This document shows positions 11,601 through 24,251 of a stretch of DNA of 64,000 nt, in pieces; the first letter of the stretch is position 1, and every line of letters begins with the position of its first letter. Source of the stretch: Ophiosphaerella korrae. Lineage: Eukaryota > Ascomycota > Dothideomycetes > Pleosporales > Phaeosphaeriaceae. A model generated the notes under the pieces. That model was not told where the DNA came from. It made no database searches and saw only the letters and a list, made by a program, of their open reading frames with translations. Where the stretch lies: the NCBI GenBank assembly GCA_028456385.1, contig JALNQF010000026.1:186001-250000 (forward strand), in the 5' to 3' direction. The position numbers and the translations under genes were made by a program.

Positions 11601-12095
11601 AGAGGCTACGGCCAGGTAGAAGGTGATTACTATGTCCGCCGCTCCGTCCGGTCTCGTAAGGCCGCGTCGACCAGGCATGGCTTTCTACTAGTGCGGCCGT
11701 GTATCGTCAGCGACGCTAGCTTGTGAATCATCGCCTGCACCCTGGTCACCGCTTCGGAATTATCGACTTTGTTTCCCCCGTGCCTTGGCCGAGCCGCCGT
11801 TAAGGATATGCTTCGTGGTCATGCTGCGACATAAGACACCAGCCTGCCCACGCTTGTGCCGAGCTTCAATCCAGTACCAGACAACCAACACACAAACACA
11901 CCAACACTTCGAACCATCGCTCCATCAACACATCAACATCTCAACATCTCAACCTTGTTGCCTCGACTTCACTCCCGCTCGGATCACTTGCCGCCTATTG
12001 GTTCCTAGATTAGGTTTGTGAAGCCTCGCTTTCCAGTCATCTACCGTCCTGACTCACATTCGCCAGTCCAATATATTTCTGCCTGCTCTCTCAAC
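8668..12095. other. Long stretch without a recognisable gene
   Basis: Short open frames occur on both strands, but none has protein-like composition together with plausible splice sites or a family match. The last ~300 bases before 12096 are C/A-rich and are probably the 5' UTR and promoter of the next gene; CAACA-type simple repeats lie around 11881-11955. Base composition is near average, unlike the AT-rich tract further on. Confidence 0.55.
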
Positions 12096-12839
12096 ATGCC
12101 TTCTTCATCCCATCTCCGCATCCAATCCTCCTTTGAGCCCATCTCTGCTGAGACCACCCGCTCCTACTTCGTCTCGTCACCACCACAGAAGAAGCAGAAG
12201 ATGTCTCTTACCCAGACCTACTACATCGCCGCCTCGGCCCGCTCCAAGCTGGGCAAAGAGGCCTGCCGCGCCGACCACAACCTTCGCCTCCTTGTCGGCC
12301 ATGCCAATCTCCTCGACAGCCTTATGATTGAGCTCCAGGACGCCGAACGCCAACAAGAGGCATGGTTCAACCAGACAATGGCCAAGGCCTCCAAGGCCGA
12401 AGAGCCTCGTCACATCCAATGGGCCGACAGCATTGTCGAGGAGCAAGACGAGGACGACTACTCTTCCTCGGATTCAGAATCAGAGTCTGACGACGAGGAC
12501 TTCGACATGGTTCCCCTCCCGCGCCGCATTGCTCAGGCACCAGTTCACATCTCCACAATGGAGATTGATGAGGACGAGGAGGAATTCTACGACGATATGG
12601 AGGACGATTCAGACCTTGCGCTCACCCGTGTTCCATCGCAATCACAATCACCGCCCGAGCTCACCTACGAAGAGGATTCAGACGACGAGTCGCCGCCTGC
12701 CTCACCACCAACCTCGACTCTGGAATTCTCAGAAAAGGAGGCCATGCTCACAACATCATACTACACCAAGCAACAAACACACATCATGGAAGATCAACCG
12801 CTGTTTATCGACTCAGCTCCGCTCATCACAAGTTATTAG
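12096..12839 (+). CDS. Conserved acidic protein resembling yeast Ecm13
   Basis: A single exon from the first in-frame ATG (12096) gives 247 residues. The conserved part is residues ~35-100: SLTQTYYIAASARSKLGKE, then DHNLRLLVGHANLLDSLM, followed by AERQQEAWFNQ and HIQWADSI. This block is typical of an ascomycete family that I associate with S. cerevisiae Ecm13/YJR115W; that match is from memory. The C-terminal 150 residues are acidic and Ser-rich (SSSDSESESDDEDFD, EIDEDEEEFYDDMEDD) and probably disordered. Biochemical function is unknown. The open frame in another phase over the same stretch (12328-12861) is a shadow with Arg/Pro-rich composition. Confidence 0.75.
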   Translation: MPSSSHLRIQSSFEPISAETTRSYFVSSPPQKKQKMSLTQTYYIAASARSKLGKEACRADHNLRLLVGHANLLDSLMIELQDAERQQEAWFNQTMAKASKAEEPRHIQWADSIVEEQDEDDYSSSDSESESDDEDFDMVPLPRRIAQAPVHISTMEIDEDEEEFYDDMEDDSDLALTRVPSQSQSPPELTYEEDSDDESPPASPPTSTLEFSEKEAMLTTSYYTKQQTHIMEDQPLFIDSAPLITSY

Positions 12840-15800
12840 GCCAACAAGTTCGACCTCTTGATTTTTGACACAGCATTTTAGCGAGCAAGTCCTTTTAGCG
12901 AGCATTATATCCAATCATTTATTTCTTTTGTACACACCGCAGAGCGGTATGGGGCTGTCACATGCAGCCAGGTTACTCTACTCAGATCTATTGGAATGAA
13001 CGTGAGGGAAGACGAAGAATGGATAAATCTTGGGAAATTGGTCGGACGGTATGAGCTCTCCCGATTAGCAGGTCGAGACTCCCGCCTTAGCTAGGAAATC
13101 AAACATGATCATGTCACCAGCAAGCTGCATTGTGCCTATCTCTCATGTGATGTCTTGTGTACTGGACGCATGCTGCATGCTAATCAAACATCAGGTCATG
13201 AGCCCCTTGTCCTGACCGAGCATCGATCCCGGCCACGCTGAATGACAAGTCGCACCGTGTACACCCTCGCAGAACGCATCCAGGCGACACGATTATGCGA
13301 TATCTGCCTGCAGTCACACCAGGACTGGAATTCGAGGTTGACCGACATTTGGCGGCCAGTGCGACAGGACCCTGGTCGATCGCAAACGATGCAGCCACGC
13401 CCCACGAAGCGAGGGCCCGCCGCCTCAGCCATGCTCGCAACCATCTCCACCATGCCAACATGCCAACATGCCAACCAACAAGTCGTCCGGTCAAGACGTG
13501 TTTCATTGTCAATAGGAACTGCACATTCGCGGCCTCGCATGCCTACTGACGAGGCACTGAGACCCTTATTGCGCATGCCAATCGCACTGCCTTCCTCGGC
13601 TGGCTGGCTGCCTAGCCCCAGGTGACCAAGAAGTTCTGCCTGTTTGAATGGCGTATGCGCCGTGTGCGTATGCGTATCTGCTTGGGACCGCACGGCGCCG
13701 GCCAACTCGGCGCTCTTGACCTTCCTCTCCGCAGGATCTCGGGCTTTGGTCTCGCCGGTGCGGAACTCTCAGGAGGCATCGTCGCGATTAACTCCGGTCG
13801 GGCGAAACGCGGATTCATCATTTCATGAAATCATAACCAACTAATTCATCGCAGATTGATGATGCAGTGTCGATTCGTCAATGCAACTCAGGGGAGACTT
13901 CGATTCATCTAGTCTAGCTAACACATTCTCGACCACGATATCTTGCCGCAGTACCCATTCCAACATGTCTCTTCCCCACGTTTGTTCGATGTTGAACATG
14001 GCAATCTCAATGCCGATCCATGCTGCTTCATGCCGCGCCCTGTGCTCGTCTCGAAACATGATCCTGCTCGCACGACTTGCATTGCGCGAGGGAGATCAGC
14101 AGATTCACATCGGGCCCAACGTCACGCTTGATTCCTGACTGTAGCCAGGCTGGAATGTTGGTTTCAAGGTGGAAATGATGCTGCCCTCCTTCGTTATGCG
14201 GGGTGCACAGTCGTGGCACATTGGTCTTGGGTTGTGCGTCGCTCACCGACAGTGCTGGTGAAACAACACATAAGTTTGCGCGTGCCGCTTGAACATTGTC
14301 CTCCAATTGCGTCTGATAAACGAGATTTGTTTCCTTGGGCTATTGCACTGGTCCTTGATGCGCTGGCCATGTCGCCTCGTCAGACTCAAAATACCGCTTC
14401 TTGGACCTTGCTTCCCCAGCAACGCCTCACTCGTCGCTAATTTACTCGAAAAGGAATATGACATGCGCCACGATAAACAATCACTATGATAGCCACAGCC
14501 CCAACATGTCTTTGATGATCATTTGAGTTGGCCCTAACATCTTATCCAAGAGGTCTAAATGCAGTCACAAAATGCGAGTTAGGCGCCAATCTTACTGATA
14601 TTATCCTCCTAGTTGGACACGCTTCCTACTCAGCACTGAATCTGATTTGCATTTCTGGCTTGGTACCTGACCGATGTCGAGGATTATGTCCCCATTGGAT
14701 AGCCCAAGTACGCATTGAGCCTGCTTACCCCCGCCACAGTGGTATCCTCGTTTGCGCACCAGGGCAAGGCAGTCATATCTAGTCTTAGCCAGCCTTATCA
14801 GATGATCAACGTCAGCAGCCAGTCCTCACTCCTGAGCTCGTCCGACTCCGCACCTAATTCCCATGGCCGTTCTTGCGATACCCGCTGCTCGTCCAAATCC
14901 TTTGCCATCGAGCAACCGCAGCCCGCGGGACGCGCGTTTCACTCATTGCTCCAAAGCAAACTTTCCTTCTCTCCCGGAAACCAGGTAGGGACAATTGACT
15001 TTCCATGACGCAACCAACAACGCAAATAAACTGGGCAATATTTCCGCTGGCCCTGTTTGCGGTCATGGCTGGGGTAGTCATCATGCATGTCGATCACATC
15101 TAGACCTTCGTGCGACGGCCCTCACGGATAAAGAATCCAGCCTATCCACGATAACGCACGTGACGTCCGCTTTCGGCTCAACATTACCCTGTCTCATCAC
15201 GAACAGAACCATCTATCACTCGGCCGACGCCTTCAAGTGTCAATCGAGAGAACCATGCTCCTCGCGTGACTACTATGATATACTCTTCCTTCCTACGCGC
15301 TCCGACCGTCCGCCCTTTTCCAGCGCTGCATCAGAACGTTTCGAAGTGGGGTTTCCCGCGCCGACCCGCGCCGAGGCAGTCAACTCGACCATTATGAGTC
15401 TATCCAGAGTCATCAACGTGCAAACAGCAGGAAGATTTTTCCTAGCGCGTCAAACGGCAAATGCTGTCTCGCACTAATCTACCAGCGCACCAGTGCGGCG
15501 CATCATGGGTCCCAATCTGTTTTTTGTTTTTGTTTTTTTTCATCCCCCGGCAAGACTAGGCGAGGGATAGAGAAAAAAAAATATCAATTTTAAGGTGGAG
15601 ATGGCAGCGAAATTCTAGACGTCGGATCCACTTGCTTGCACGCATGAGTGTGAGGTACGTACAGTAGGACGGAATATGTGCGTGCAGTGAGTGCATGTTC
15701 AGCTTTCGGTGTGGCCGTGGTGGAAATTGCACAGTAAGGCGGTAAGACGTGGGCTTGGCGGGGACGATTCAGCTGGTGCGGCTCTGTTGGATCAGGGATG

Positions 15801-18800
15801 TGGTTGTTAGGTAAGTAAGTGATAACGAGGTGTGATTTTTTGTCGAGGGAGAAGGGATGGTGTGGTCTCAACAAATCATGATTGTTCTTGCTGTGCTTTG
15901 TTGGGTTCATCGTGGTTGGTAGGATTGCGAATGGACGTTGAATACTGCAGTCCACCTTAGCATACCTAGGTATGCTAGTATTTGCTCGGTCGTCTGTTTG
16001 GGGTGTCATGTTTCGGCCTAGAGGTTTTCAGGTAGTCTGCAGAAGTCGGTTGAGTAGTTGGATGCATGTGAAATGCATCAGGCTAGGCTAACCTCCTAGA
16101 CAGCGTAGATACATTTCCAAAAGCTCAACCACATGTTAATACGGCCTGCGTCTCCTTAGAGTTGCAGTTGGCGTTTAAATGCATATGACGCTCAAATATT
16201 GTTACCTAGGCAAGTGAGCGTAGATAACGCAGGTAAATTAACGCACCTTCTACTCAGAGTAAAGCCAAACAAGCGTGACGGAGAACGAAGCGAGAAAACG
16301 TTCTCACAATACTTTATGATTTGAATACTCTAGTTATATAGCCAAATATTACAAGTATCTGAGGCACTCGATCCCACGTCAAATGTTGGAGGTAGATAGT
16401 AGCTATTCCTTACGTGGTAACCATGTCGACAGGTCTGACAAGTCTATGTATTCAATAGTTAAGAACAAAGTTTTGGGAATTGTGCTTTTGTTCATGGTAA
16501 CCAATTTCCAGGACAAGGGATTAAGTTCGAAGATGGTGTTTTAACTAGCAAAGCTTTTTGGAAAGTTTTTAAAATAGCTTTAAAAACTTCTTATTATATT
16601 TGGACGATGTGGAAAGGAATAGAATTTTGACTTTAATTAGTAGGGAAATGTAGGTTAGCGAATTAAGTTCAGAGGTTATGTGCATTGCAAGCGTAGCACA
16701 TAGATAGAAATTGTAATAGTTAGAGTATGCTGGGTTACCATATTTATCATGATGTGTTTGCAATACCGTCATCTATGTATACCTACACCCAGGTTTGAGG
16801 ACTCATCTTTGACTTAGTTTAGTAACCTTCCGTTGACCATATTAGCTCATATAATTCGAGAGCAACCTAGGTAAGAAAACAATAATTGTGTAGAAAGGCT
16901 GCATATGTAGTTAAAACTCAGAACTTTGATATAGCCTACTAAATTATATATCATTATGGAAAATTAGTTACAAATCTGGTTTGATATTTTACCTAGAAAT
17001 TACTAAGTCGCTATACCTTCACTCAATTGTCGGTATTCAAGATGCGCACAAGTAAACTGACAGTTCTCGATGTTTCAGTTACTGAATATAGTAGACCTGA
17101 TGAAATATCATTTGTCTTAGACATCCTGCCTTAGTTAATTGATTATTTACAAATATAAACTTGAGTATTTTGAGAGACAATGTTATTGTGGATTGTGTGT
17201 GTGTGGAATTGTAGTAGATTATACTCATCTGCCCAATGTGCTGGTTAAAATTAGAAGCAATAGGAACTGCGAGAACTGGCTATAGCCTACAACCTTATGT
17301 TATATACTTGAGTTATTTGAAGAGATGTAGTGCCTAGGTAGTCGCTGCATTGAAATTTGGATACATATAAACCAGTCATAGGAGCAATTTACAGCATGCG
17401 AATTGAAATAAAAAATGAATTTGAAACTAAGGACGCGTAGTAAGCCCTAATGAACTTGGATGTGGGTTCCTTGAATGTAAGAACTAATAAATCGCCTTTC
17501 TCGAGAGCCAATCTGTTGCACTCCTGAATTGAATGATCTCCATATTTTCTGAGATTCCGTACTATTGTTCATTATCTTACTTTAATTGCTTCTGCTATAC
17601 CCGCGGGGGTGCAGTACTTTATTTATGTCCCACAGGTGATGTATTCGAAAAGTCTAACTAAATTAACCATGGAGTATTACGGAAACTTCGACAGAGTGAA
17701 AAAACTAAGCCAAAGAGTGAGCTAGACCGATCGCGTACGCTAAGATAAGTTGAAGAAATGCAACGTCATGATTTAAAAATTAAATGTGCATCCTAGTGAA
17801 TATATGTTTAGGAGGAATGTAGTCGGCAACTTCACCGTATTTATAAGGGATTGACGGACAAAGACTACGATACTGTGATGACATGCCAATGTCCTCACGA
17901 CACTGAGAGGTAAATTCCGGCCTGCCTAGGTGGATTTTTGCAGGAAGTTAGTGAATTAGTAGACTGGTCTTGATATCGGTAAGATTGCCAATACAAATGT
18001 TGACGGGGTTTCAAAGACTGCCGAAGGCGATAACTTTTATGTTCGTAGTAACATAAGCGGGCATGGAGAGGAAGTAATTTAAATCCGAAGCGACAAGTGG
18101 GTTAAAAATGATAACTCTTTGTTGCCACGTCAGTTAAAATAAGCACAAATGCAGTTCCTTGAATTGAATGGTGTGATCGAAGCTCGTAAGGTATTGAGCA
18201 ACAATAAAAGAAATATCGTCTCATAACAGATGTACTACAGACTCACAGATATGATTTAAACCCAGGGGTGGAATGTTTATATTGTTAAAGTGAGTAAGGT
18301 CGTGGAGACGTTGTGTGATTATAATACAATGAGCGGGTTAGATATTCGGTTGTGCGCTAAGTTTATTTTTCCGTGCGCCTATCTAATAAAGTCAAAGTAT
18401 AGATAACTTTTTGCGAATAAATTTTCAGTCTACGTAAGTACCTAGGTAGGTATCTATATGGTATTCTATCTTAGTATTCAAGAACACCTTCTTTCCTTTA
18501 GATTTACCTTATATTCTAAGGTATTTAAGTAAATAGCCATATAACTAGAGCATTTATTACTACGTATAGAATACTTACGATGTAAATGAAGTACTAGTAG
18601 CTGCCCTCCACCCCTCTTTAGGTAGGATACACGGCTGAATAGCCCGCTTCTAATACAAGACATATGATCATCTGCGGTGCAACATGTCTTCTTAGATGAT
18701 CCTATTCAAGTGGGTCATTTAGCTGTCTCTATGAAATTTGGTTTTCGAAGATCACTCACCTTTCTTTGCTGTCGTCCAGGGCAATTTTTGGATGCGTAAC

Positions 18801-19724
18801 TCGAACAGACTTCAAACTAAAGTATTCCGTCGAAAACGACCTCCACGACTAATGTATCGCAATTGCTTCTTCCCTTTCTGCCAAGGGAACCGTGTCTCTT
18901 TCTTGATGACGAGGTGGGTTAAGACAGAAATACTCAGGTATATCACGCTGTCCGGGCTATATCAGGTAATTGTTTATGCCTCGGCACTCTCCTCACGTTT
19001 GCCTAATCACAAAGGGTTATACCAAGCAGTTATGGTGCAAGAAGTGCGCTGTTTTCCGTGGTCATAGTGGTGACGGGGGCTCCATGGGTACGAAAAGTAA
19101 TGGATGCATGGATTGGTGTGAAAACATCAACCACTGCCTTGTGAATTCACAAAGCATGTGGAGTCTTTGATGGTCGTCAAACTAAATGCACCAGGGTAAT
19201 TGGAAGGAAGACGGGATAATGCTCCAGGTATGCTTTGCGCGCTAAATATGTTTACTTTCGGAGCTCTCCCTATATCCTGCTCGTACCAGCATCCAGACCA
19301 ACCGCAACGTTCCTGCGGTACCGACATGGTGAAGCGGCTCTTGGCCATCGACATGAAGAAGCATGCCAAGGCATCTTATCACGGCTTGACATGACTTTTG
19401 GGCATCTTCGCTCGGTGCCTGGTTGTTATTGGTGGGCATGCGCTCATTCTCGTGTTTATAGTGGAGACAATTTACCGATGCGGCAGGTCGGTAGACCGTC
19501 ATTGCTGGGAACTTCCAATGTGAGCTTCTGCCTTGATCCTGCGTAGCATCAACACTACCATATTCCCGGTCTGTGGCTTTTCGACGAGTAACCGATTGAC
19601 GGTAGATTTAGGACGCAAGGCGGAGACAACAGGTATAAAGGGATGCGACGCGGCCGGCAATTTGGGAACTGTCGTTCTTGTTCAACTGCATCTGACGTAA
19701 CTCGAGATTTCAAAGAACCTTACC
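12840..19724. other. Largest gene-free tract, AT-rich from about 15.5 kb
   Basis: Nearly 7 kb with no supportable gene. To about 15.5 kb composition is ordinary; from about 15.5 to 18.7 kb it is strongly AT-rich and stop codons are dense in all frames. The core CCTAGG, mostly within ACCTAGGTA-like contexts, recurs (about 15965, 16205, 16866, 17333, 17926, 18441), and a perfect 20-bp palindrome lies at 15958-15977. This could be a heavily mutated repeat island, but no terminal repeats or transposase remnants could be identified by reading. The last few hundred bases are the promoter region of the aminopeptidase gene. Confidence 0.5.
15958..15977. repeat. Perfect 20-bp palindrome
   Basis: The sequence tagcatacctaggtatgcta is its own reverse complement across all 20 bases, centred on CCTAGG. 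A shorter 10-bp version, tacctaggta, lies at 18439-18448. Role unknown. Confidence 0.85.
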
Positions 19725-21307
19725 ATGGCCATCTTGAAGTCAATTGCAGCATTTGCTGCGTGTGGTGCAGTGTCTGTATATGGTGCAGCTATTGAACCGC
19801 GCCAGTATAAAACACTGGTCTCCTCAGTAAGTCGCTCATGAGCCCTAGTCAAGTACTAACATATGCCACAGAAAGCGCTCATCGGCACTCTGCATATTGA
19901 CAACCTCTTCGCAAAGGCAGAGAAGCTCCAGGCAATTGCATACGCGACGCCAGGCAAGAATCGCGTCATCGGTAGCAAGGGTCACACGGACACTGTCGCC
20001 TACATTCAGAGTCAGCTTGACACCAATTACTACGATGTTTCATTACAAGCTTTCGAGCTGAACATCGGTATTAATGCAACGCTGAAAGCGAACGACAAAG
20101 CCATCACCGCATATGCAACTACACTTGCGCCAGCAGGCGATGTAACCGGACCACTTGTTGCCATCCCAAATCTTGGATGTATAGAGGTATGTGGTATGAG
20201 CTATCAAACTACGATCAGTACTCATTTTGATAGGATGATTTCAAAGAATCACTAGCAGGAAAGGTTGCGCTGATTAAACGCGGCACGTGTTCATTCGGTA
20301 TTAAGGTCCAACTCGCGGCTGCCAAAGGAGCATTAGCTGTCATCGCCACGAACAACGCTGAAGGCACGCTTCGAGGCTACTCCCTAAGCGTGTATCCGGA
20401 TCCTGCTAAGCCTTTTATTCCCACTGTTGGTATTTCTTTAGGTCAGGGCGAAGCCCTACGAGCCCAGCTTGAGACTGGTCTCAAGATCAATGTCGCGTTG
20501 AGCTCCAAGGCCGAACTTACCAAATCGTACAACGTTATTGCAGAGACGAAGCAAGGAGACCACAATAACGTTATCCATGTATGTGGTCACTCCGATTCTG
20601 TCTATGCTGGACCTGGAATCAACGACAACGGCTCCGGAACTATCTCCATCATTGAAACCGCTATCCAGCTGACTAAATTTGCGGTCAACAACGCTGTGCG
20701 TTTCTCCTGGTGGACAGCAGAAGAAGCCGGACTATTGGGTGCCGATCACTATGTCAGGCAGCTCTCCCAGGCTGAAAAGAATAAGATTCGTCTTGTTCTC
20801 GATTTCGACATGATGGCATCGCCCAACTATGCTTACCAAATCTACGATGGCGATGGTTCAGCATTCAACCTGACCGGCCCTGCTGGCTCTGCTGAAGCCG
20901 AGCACGAATTTGCCGCCTGGTTCGACAGCCAAGGCCTCAACCACACTGAGATTGAATTTGATGGTCGATCCGACTACGGTCCGTTCCTCGAGGCTGGTAT
21001 CGCCGCTGGAGGTATCGCTGGTGGTGCCGAGGGCATCAAGACACAAGCAGAATTCGAAATGTTTGGAGGTGGCGCCGGCGTCCCGTATGATGTGAACTAC
21101 CATGAGGATGGCGATACTGTGAACAACCTAAACCTTGACGCTTGGATCGTGTTCACTCGTGCTATTGCGCACATGACCGCTAAGTATGCAGTCAGTTGGG
21201 AGGGCATTCCTCCTCGGAATGCTACTGCGGCTCACAAGAGAAGCTTGAGGGCCGCTGAGATGAAGAAGGCTTTCCAGAAGACAAAGAGATTCCAGCGCTG
21301 GGTGTAA
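19725..21307 (+). CDS. Secreted M28 zinc aminopeptidase (leucine aminopeptidase 2-like)
   Basis: Predicted extracellular enzyme removing N-terminal residues from peptides. Three exons: 19725-19826, 19872-20186 and 20234-21307, with introns GTAAGT/CAG and GTATGT/TAG, giving 496 residues. Residues 1-21 form a signal peptide (MAILKSIAAFAACGAVSVYGA). A PA insert follows (GKVALIKRGTCSFGIKVQLAAAKGALA). The M28 domain then shows the zinc and catalytic motifs: HSDSVYAGPGINDNGSGT (His near 258 and the Asp), WWTAEEAGLLGADHYV (Glu-Glu), DFDMM (Asp) and NYHEDGDTVNNL (His). The C-terminus is basic. It lies alone between an AT-rich tract and the next gene, as nutrient-acquisition genes often do. Family assignment is secure; substrate preference is not readable. 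Confidence 0.92.
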
Positions 21308-22222
21308 TTACGAGTTAATGACTGTCGCGTAACGAGCTATATCAACTAATGTTAATGGATTGAGGAACATGAATGATGATCTGATACCGAAATCAAGCCT
21401 TTAAAGTGACCTCCCTCCTATATGGGTTGATATATTGCTGAGCAGGAAACCACTTACGTTCATTATAGGGAAATGATATTTAAGGTGAAGTAAATCTCCT
21501 TGTTTCCACTGGCCTTATGACGCAAAACGAAGCATATCATATAGTCGTGAAGATAAGTTAGTAAGGTTTTGAACAGAATTTATAGTCTCCTATTTCCGAT
21601 AGCCTGATCGGACATTTGCGATTTGCCTGTTCAATAAAAGTTATCTCGTTCCTTTGTGAAGGGCAATAGAGGTTGCATAAAGGAGATCATTCGACGCGAA
21701 CTTTTGGTGGCAAGGTTTAGGGGAAGTTTACACAGTGGGCAGTTTCATCCGCCAGGAAACAGTTCATATATGTTCGGGAGGAATAAGGCAATTAGTGGTG
21801 GCTTTCCCATCTTCGCATGACAAAATATTGACGCTCATTGGCCGTGCGCTACAAATAACAACGAGCGCAGACAATTTATGAATGGACTGCGAAGCACGTA
21901 ATTGGTGGCGCGGGTGTTGGGCCAGAAGCATTCGACAATACCGCGTCTCTTCCAGCACCGGAGCGGGTTCTGGTGCTAACGAGAGCGGGTTGCTGGATTC
22001 GGAAAGGGTCGTCTCGAGTATGGGGTTAGGGCCGAGGCGAGTAGCCGAGCAATGTTACCGTTACCAACCTGTGGCATCCGGTCACAATTATTCCAACTAC
22101 TTCATTTATTTAGAAAGAGTTGCCTCCGACCTAGATCGTCATTGTTTCCGTCAATTCTGTCGTCAAGGCGAATTCGACGTTCTTATCGACCTCACGCCAC
22201 CACACATCGTACCACCGTCACA
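21308..22222. other. Intergenic region
   Basis: No coding feature is supported. It holds the 3' flank of the aminopeptidase gene and the promoter and 5' UTR of the dehydrogenase gene. An open frame leading into the next gene starts upstream only at non-ATG codons, so ATG 22223 is preferred. Confidence 0.55.
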
Positions 22223-23799
22223 ATGAATCGCAACAGCAACAGTACCCAAGCTGTGAAGCTCACAGGCGAGGAAGTCGCGAAGCATAATAATAAAGAATCG
22301 TGCTGGGTTATTATCCATGGACGGGCATACGACATCACCGAATTCTTACCGGAGCATCCTGGAGGACCTAAAATCATCCTAAAATATGCTGGCAAGGATG
22401 CGACCGAAGAGTACGACCCAATCCACCCCCCTGATACCCTCGACAAATACTTGGACAAGTCCAAACACCTGGGCGAGGTGGATATGAACACAGTGGAGCA
22501 GGAAGAGAAAGAAGTTGATCCAGATGAGGGGGAGAGGCTGAAGCGCATTGAGCGCATGCCAATACTAGAGCAGTGCTATAACCTTATGGATTTTGAAGCT
22601 GTTGCCCGCAAAGTCATGAAGAAGACAGCCTGGGCATACTACTCGAGTGGTGCAGATGATGAGATCGTAAGTGGCACAAGTATTATGGTATGATGGTTGC
22701 TGACAGCAGGCAGACAATGCGCGAGAACCACAGCGCTTTCCACAAAATATGGTTCCGCCCTCGGGTACTCGTCGACGTCGAGAAAATAGACATGTCCACC
22801 ACAATGCTCGGTACAAAAGTCGATATTCCTTTCTACGTGACCGCAACGGCACTGGGCAAGCTTGGCAACCCAGAGGGAGAGGTCATCCTGACTAGAGGGG
22901 CGAAGAAGCACAACGTCATCCAGATGATTCCCACACTTGCGTCATGTTCTTTTGACGAGATTGTGGACGAAGCAGCCGACGGACAATGTCAATGGCTGCA
23001 GCTCTATGTGAATAAGGACCGCGAAATCACTAAGCGCATCGTTCAGCACGCCGAGAGGCGTGGGTGCAAGGGCCTCTTTATTACCGTCGATGCGCCTCAG
23101 CTCGGTCGCCGCGAGAAAGACATGCGGTCAAAGTTCTCTGACGTTGGCTCAAGTGTTCAGAGCACTTCAGGTGATGATGTGGACCGAAGTCAGGGTGCTG
23201 CACGAGCCATCTCGTCCTTCATTGACCCGAGCTTGAGCTGGAAGGATATCCCATGGTTCAAGAGCATCACCAAGATGCCCATCATTCTGAAGGGCGTCCA
23301 GTGTGTTGAAGATGTCATTCGCGCTGTAGAGGTTGGCGTAGAGGGAGTTGTTCTCTCAAATCATGGCGGTCGTCAGCTTGACTTTGCCCGCTCTGGCATC
23401 GAGGTCCTTGCCGAAGTAATGCCAGTGCTTCGCCAACGAGGCTGGCAAGACCGCATCGAAGTCTACATCGACGGCGGTGTACGACGAGCAACAGATATTA
23501 TCAAAGCGGTCGCATTGGGTGCAAAGGGTGTCGGTATCGGACGTCCGTTCCTTTACGCTATGTCCGCCTATGGATTGCCTGGTGTTGATCGGGCCATGCA
23601 ACTTTTGAAAGATGAAATGGAGATGAATATGCGATTGATTGGAGCTTCCAGTATCGCGGACCTAAATCCTTCCGTGCTTGATACTCGAGGATTAAGCTCG
23701 CACACCGCCATTGTACCAAGCGACACACTTGGATTAAATGTCTATGACCCACTTCTCGGGCCTCAGGAGAAAGTCATTAAAGAGAAAGCCAAGCTATAG
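22223..23799 (+). CDS. Cytochrome b2-type FMN-dependent 2-hydroxyacid (L-lactate) dehydrogenase
   Basis: Fusion of a heme-binding cytochrome b5 domain and an FMN-dependent alpha-hydroxyacid dehydrogenase barrel; oxidises L-lactate or a related 2-hydroxyacid and can pass electrons to cytochrome c. Two exons, 22223-22666 and 22714-23799 (GTAAGT/CAG), give 509 residues. Cyt b5 occupies residues ~10-90 with the heme motif EFLPEHPGGPKIILKYAGKDAT. The FMN domain shows ADDEI-TMRENHSAF, FYVTATALGKLG, LYVNKDREITKRIV, FITVDAPQLGRREKD, LKGVQCVEDVIRA, VLSNHGGRQLD (catalytic His/Arg region) and YIDGGVRRATDIIKA. There is no obvious mitochondrial presequence, unlike yeast Cyb2, so a cytosolic or peroxisomal location is possible. 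Substrate is uncertain. Confidence 0.9.
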
Positions 23800-24251
23800 A
23801 GGGTTATGTTGGATAAATCTTTTAATTGCAAGCGAACGGCTTGGGTGCGTGATTCCTGTGATTATGTAAATTAAGCAACATAGCTGTCTGTTTCAAATCT
23901 AGACGTTTTGATCGATTTAAACATCTTGGATCTCGTTCCCTATATCAAAATTTTTTTCATTAGGAGTATAGCCTAATAGAGTGCTTTTGACACAGCTACT
24001 GTTATGAACTTTTAGGTGAAGGTGGAAGCATGCGAGAGCATGTGGGGCATTATCCGGGGACCGGGGTGCGTTGCCGATCTCCAAGCGTCCCTGACTTTGA
24101 CCTAAAGAGGCCTCGGCGCCGCATCTTTCAACATTCACATTGTACCGCTTAGCTTCACAGGCACATCACATATATCACATCAAATCATATCCTTACGCTC
24201 TATTTCTTTGCGCATCGCATTTAGTTTTATATTTCGCCCTCTACTGGAATT
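23800..24251. other. Intergenic region
   Basis: AT-rich 3' flank of the dehydrogenase gene and the promoter of MED27. No gene, RNA or repeat is supported here. Confidence 0.5.

Noticed and set aside
12328..12861. A 177-residue open frame on the plus strand
   Set aside because: It is an out-of-frame shadow of the Ecm13-like gene, with Arg/Pro/Ser-rich composition.
22025..22032. A TTAGGG-type telomeric repeat
   Set aside because: It is a single chance occurrence, not a tandem array.
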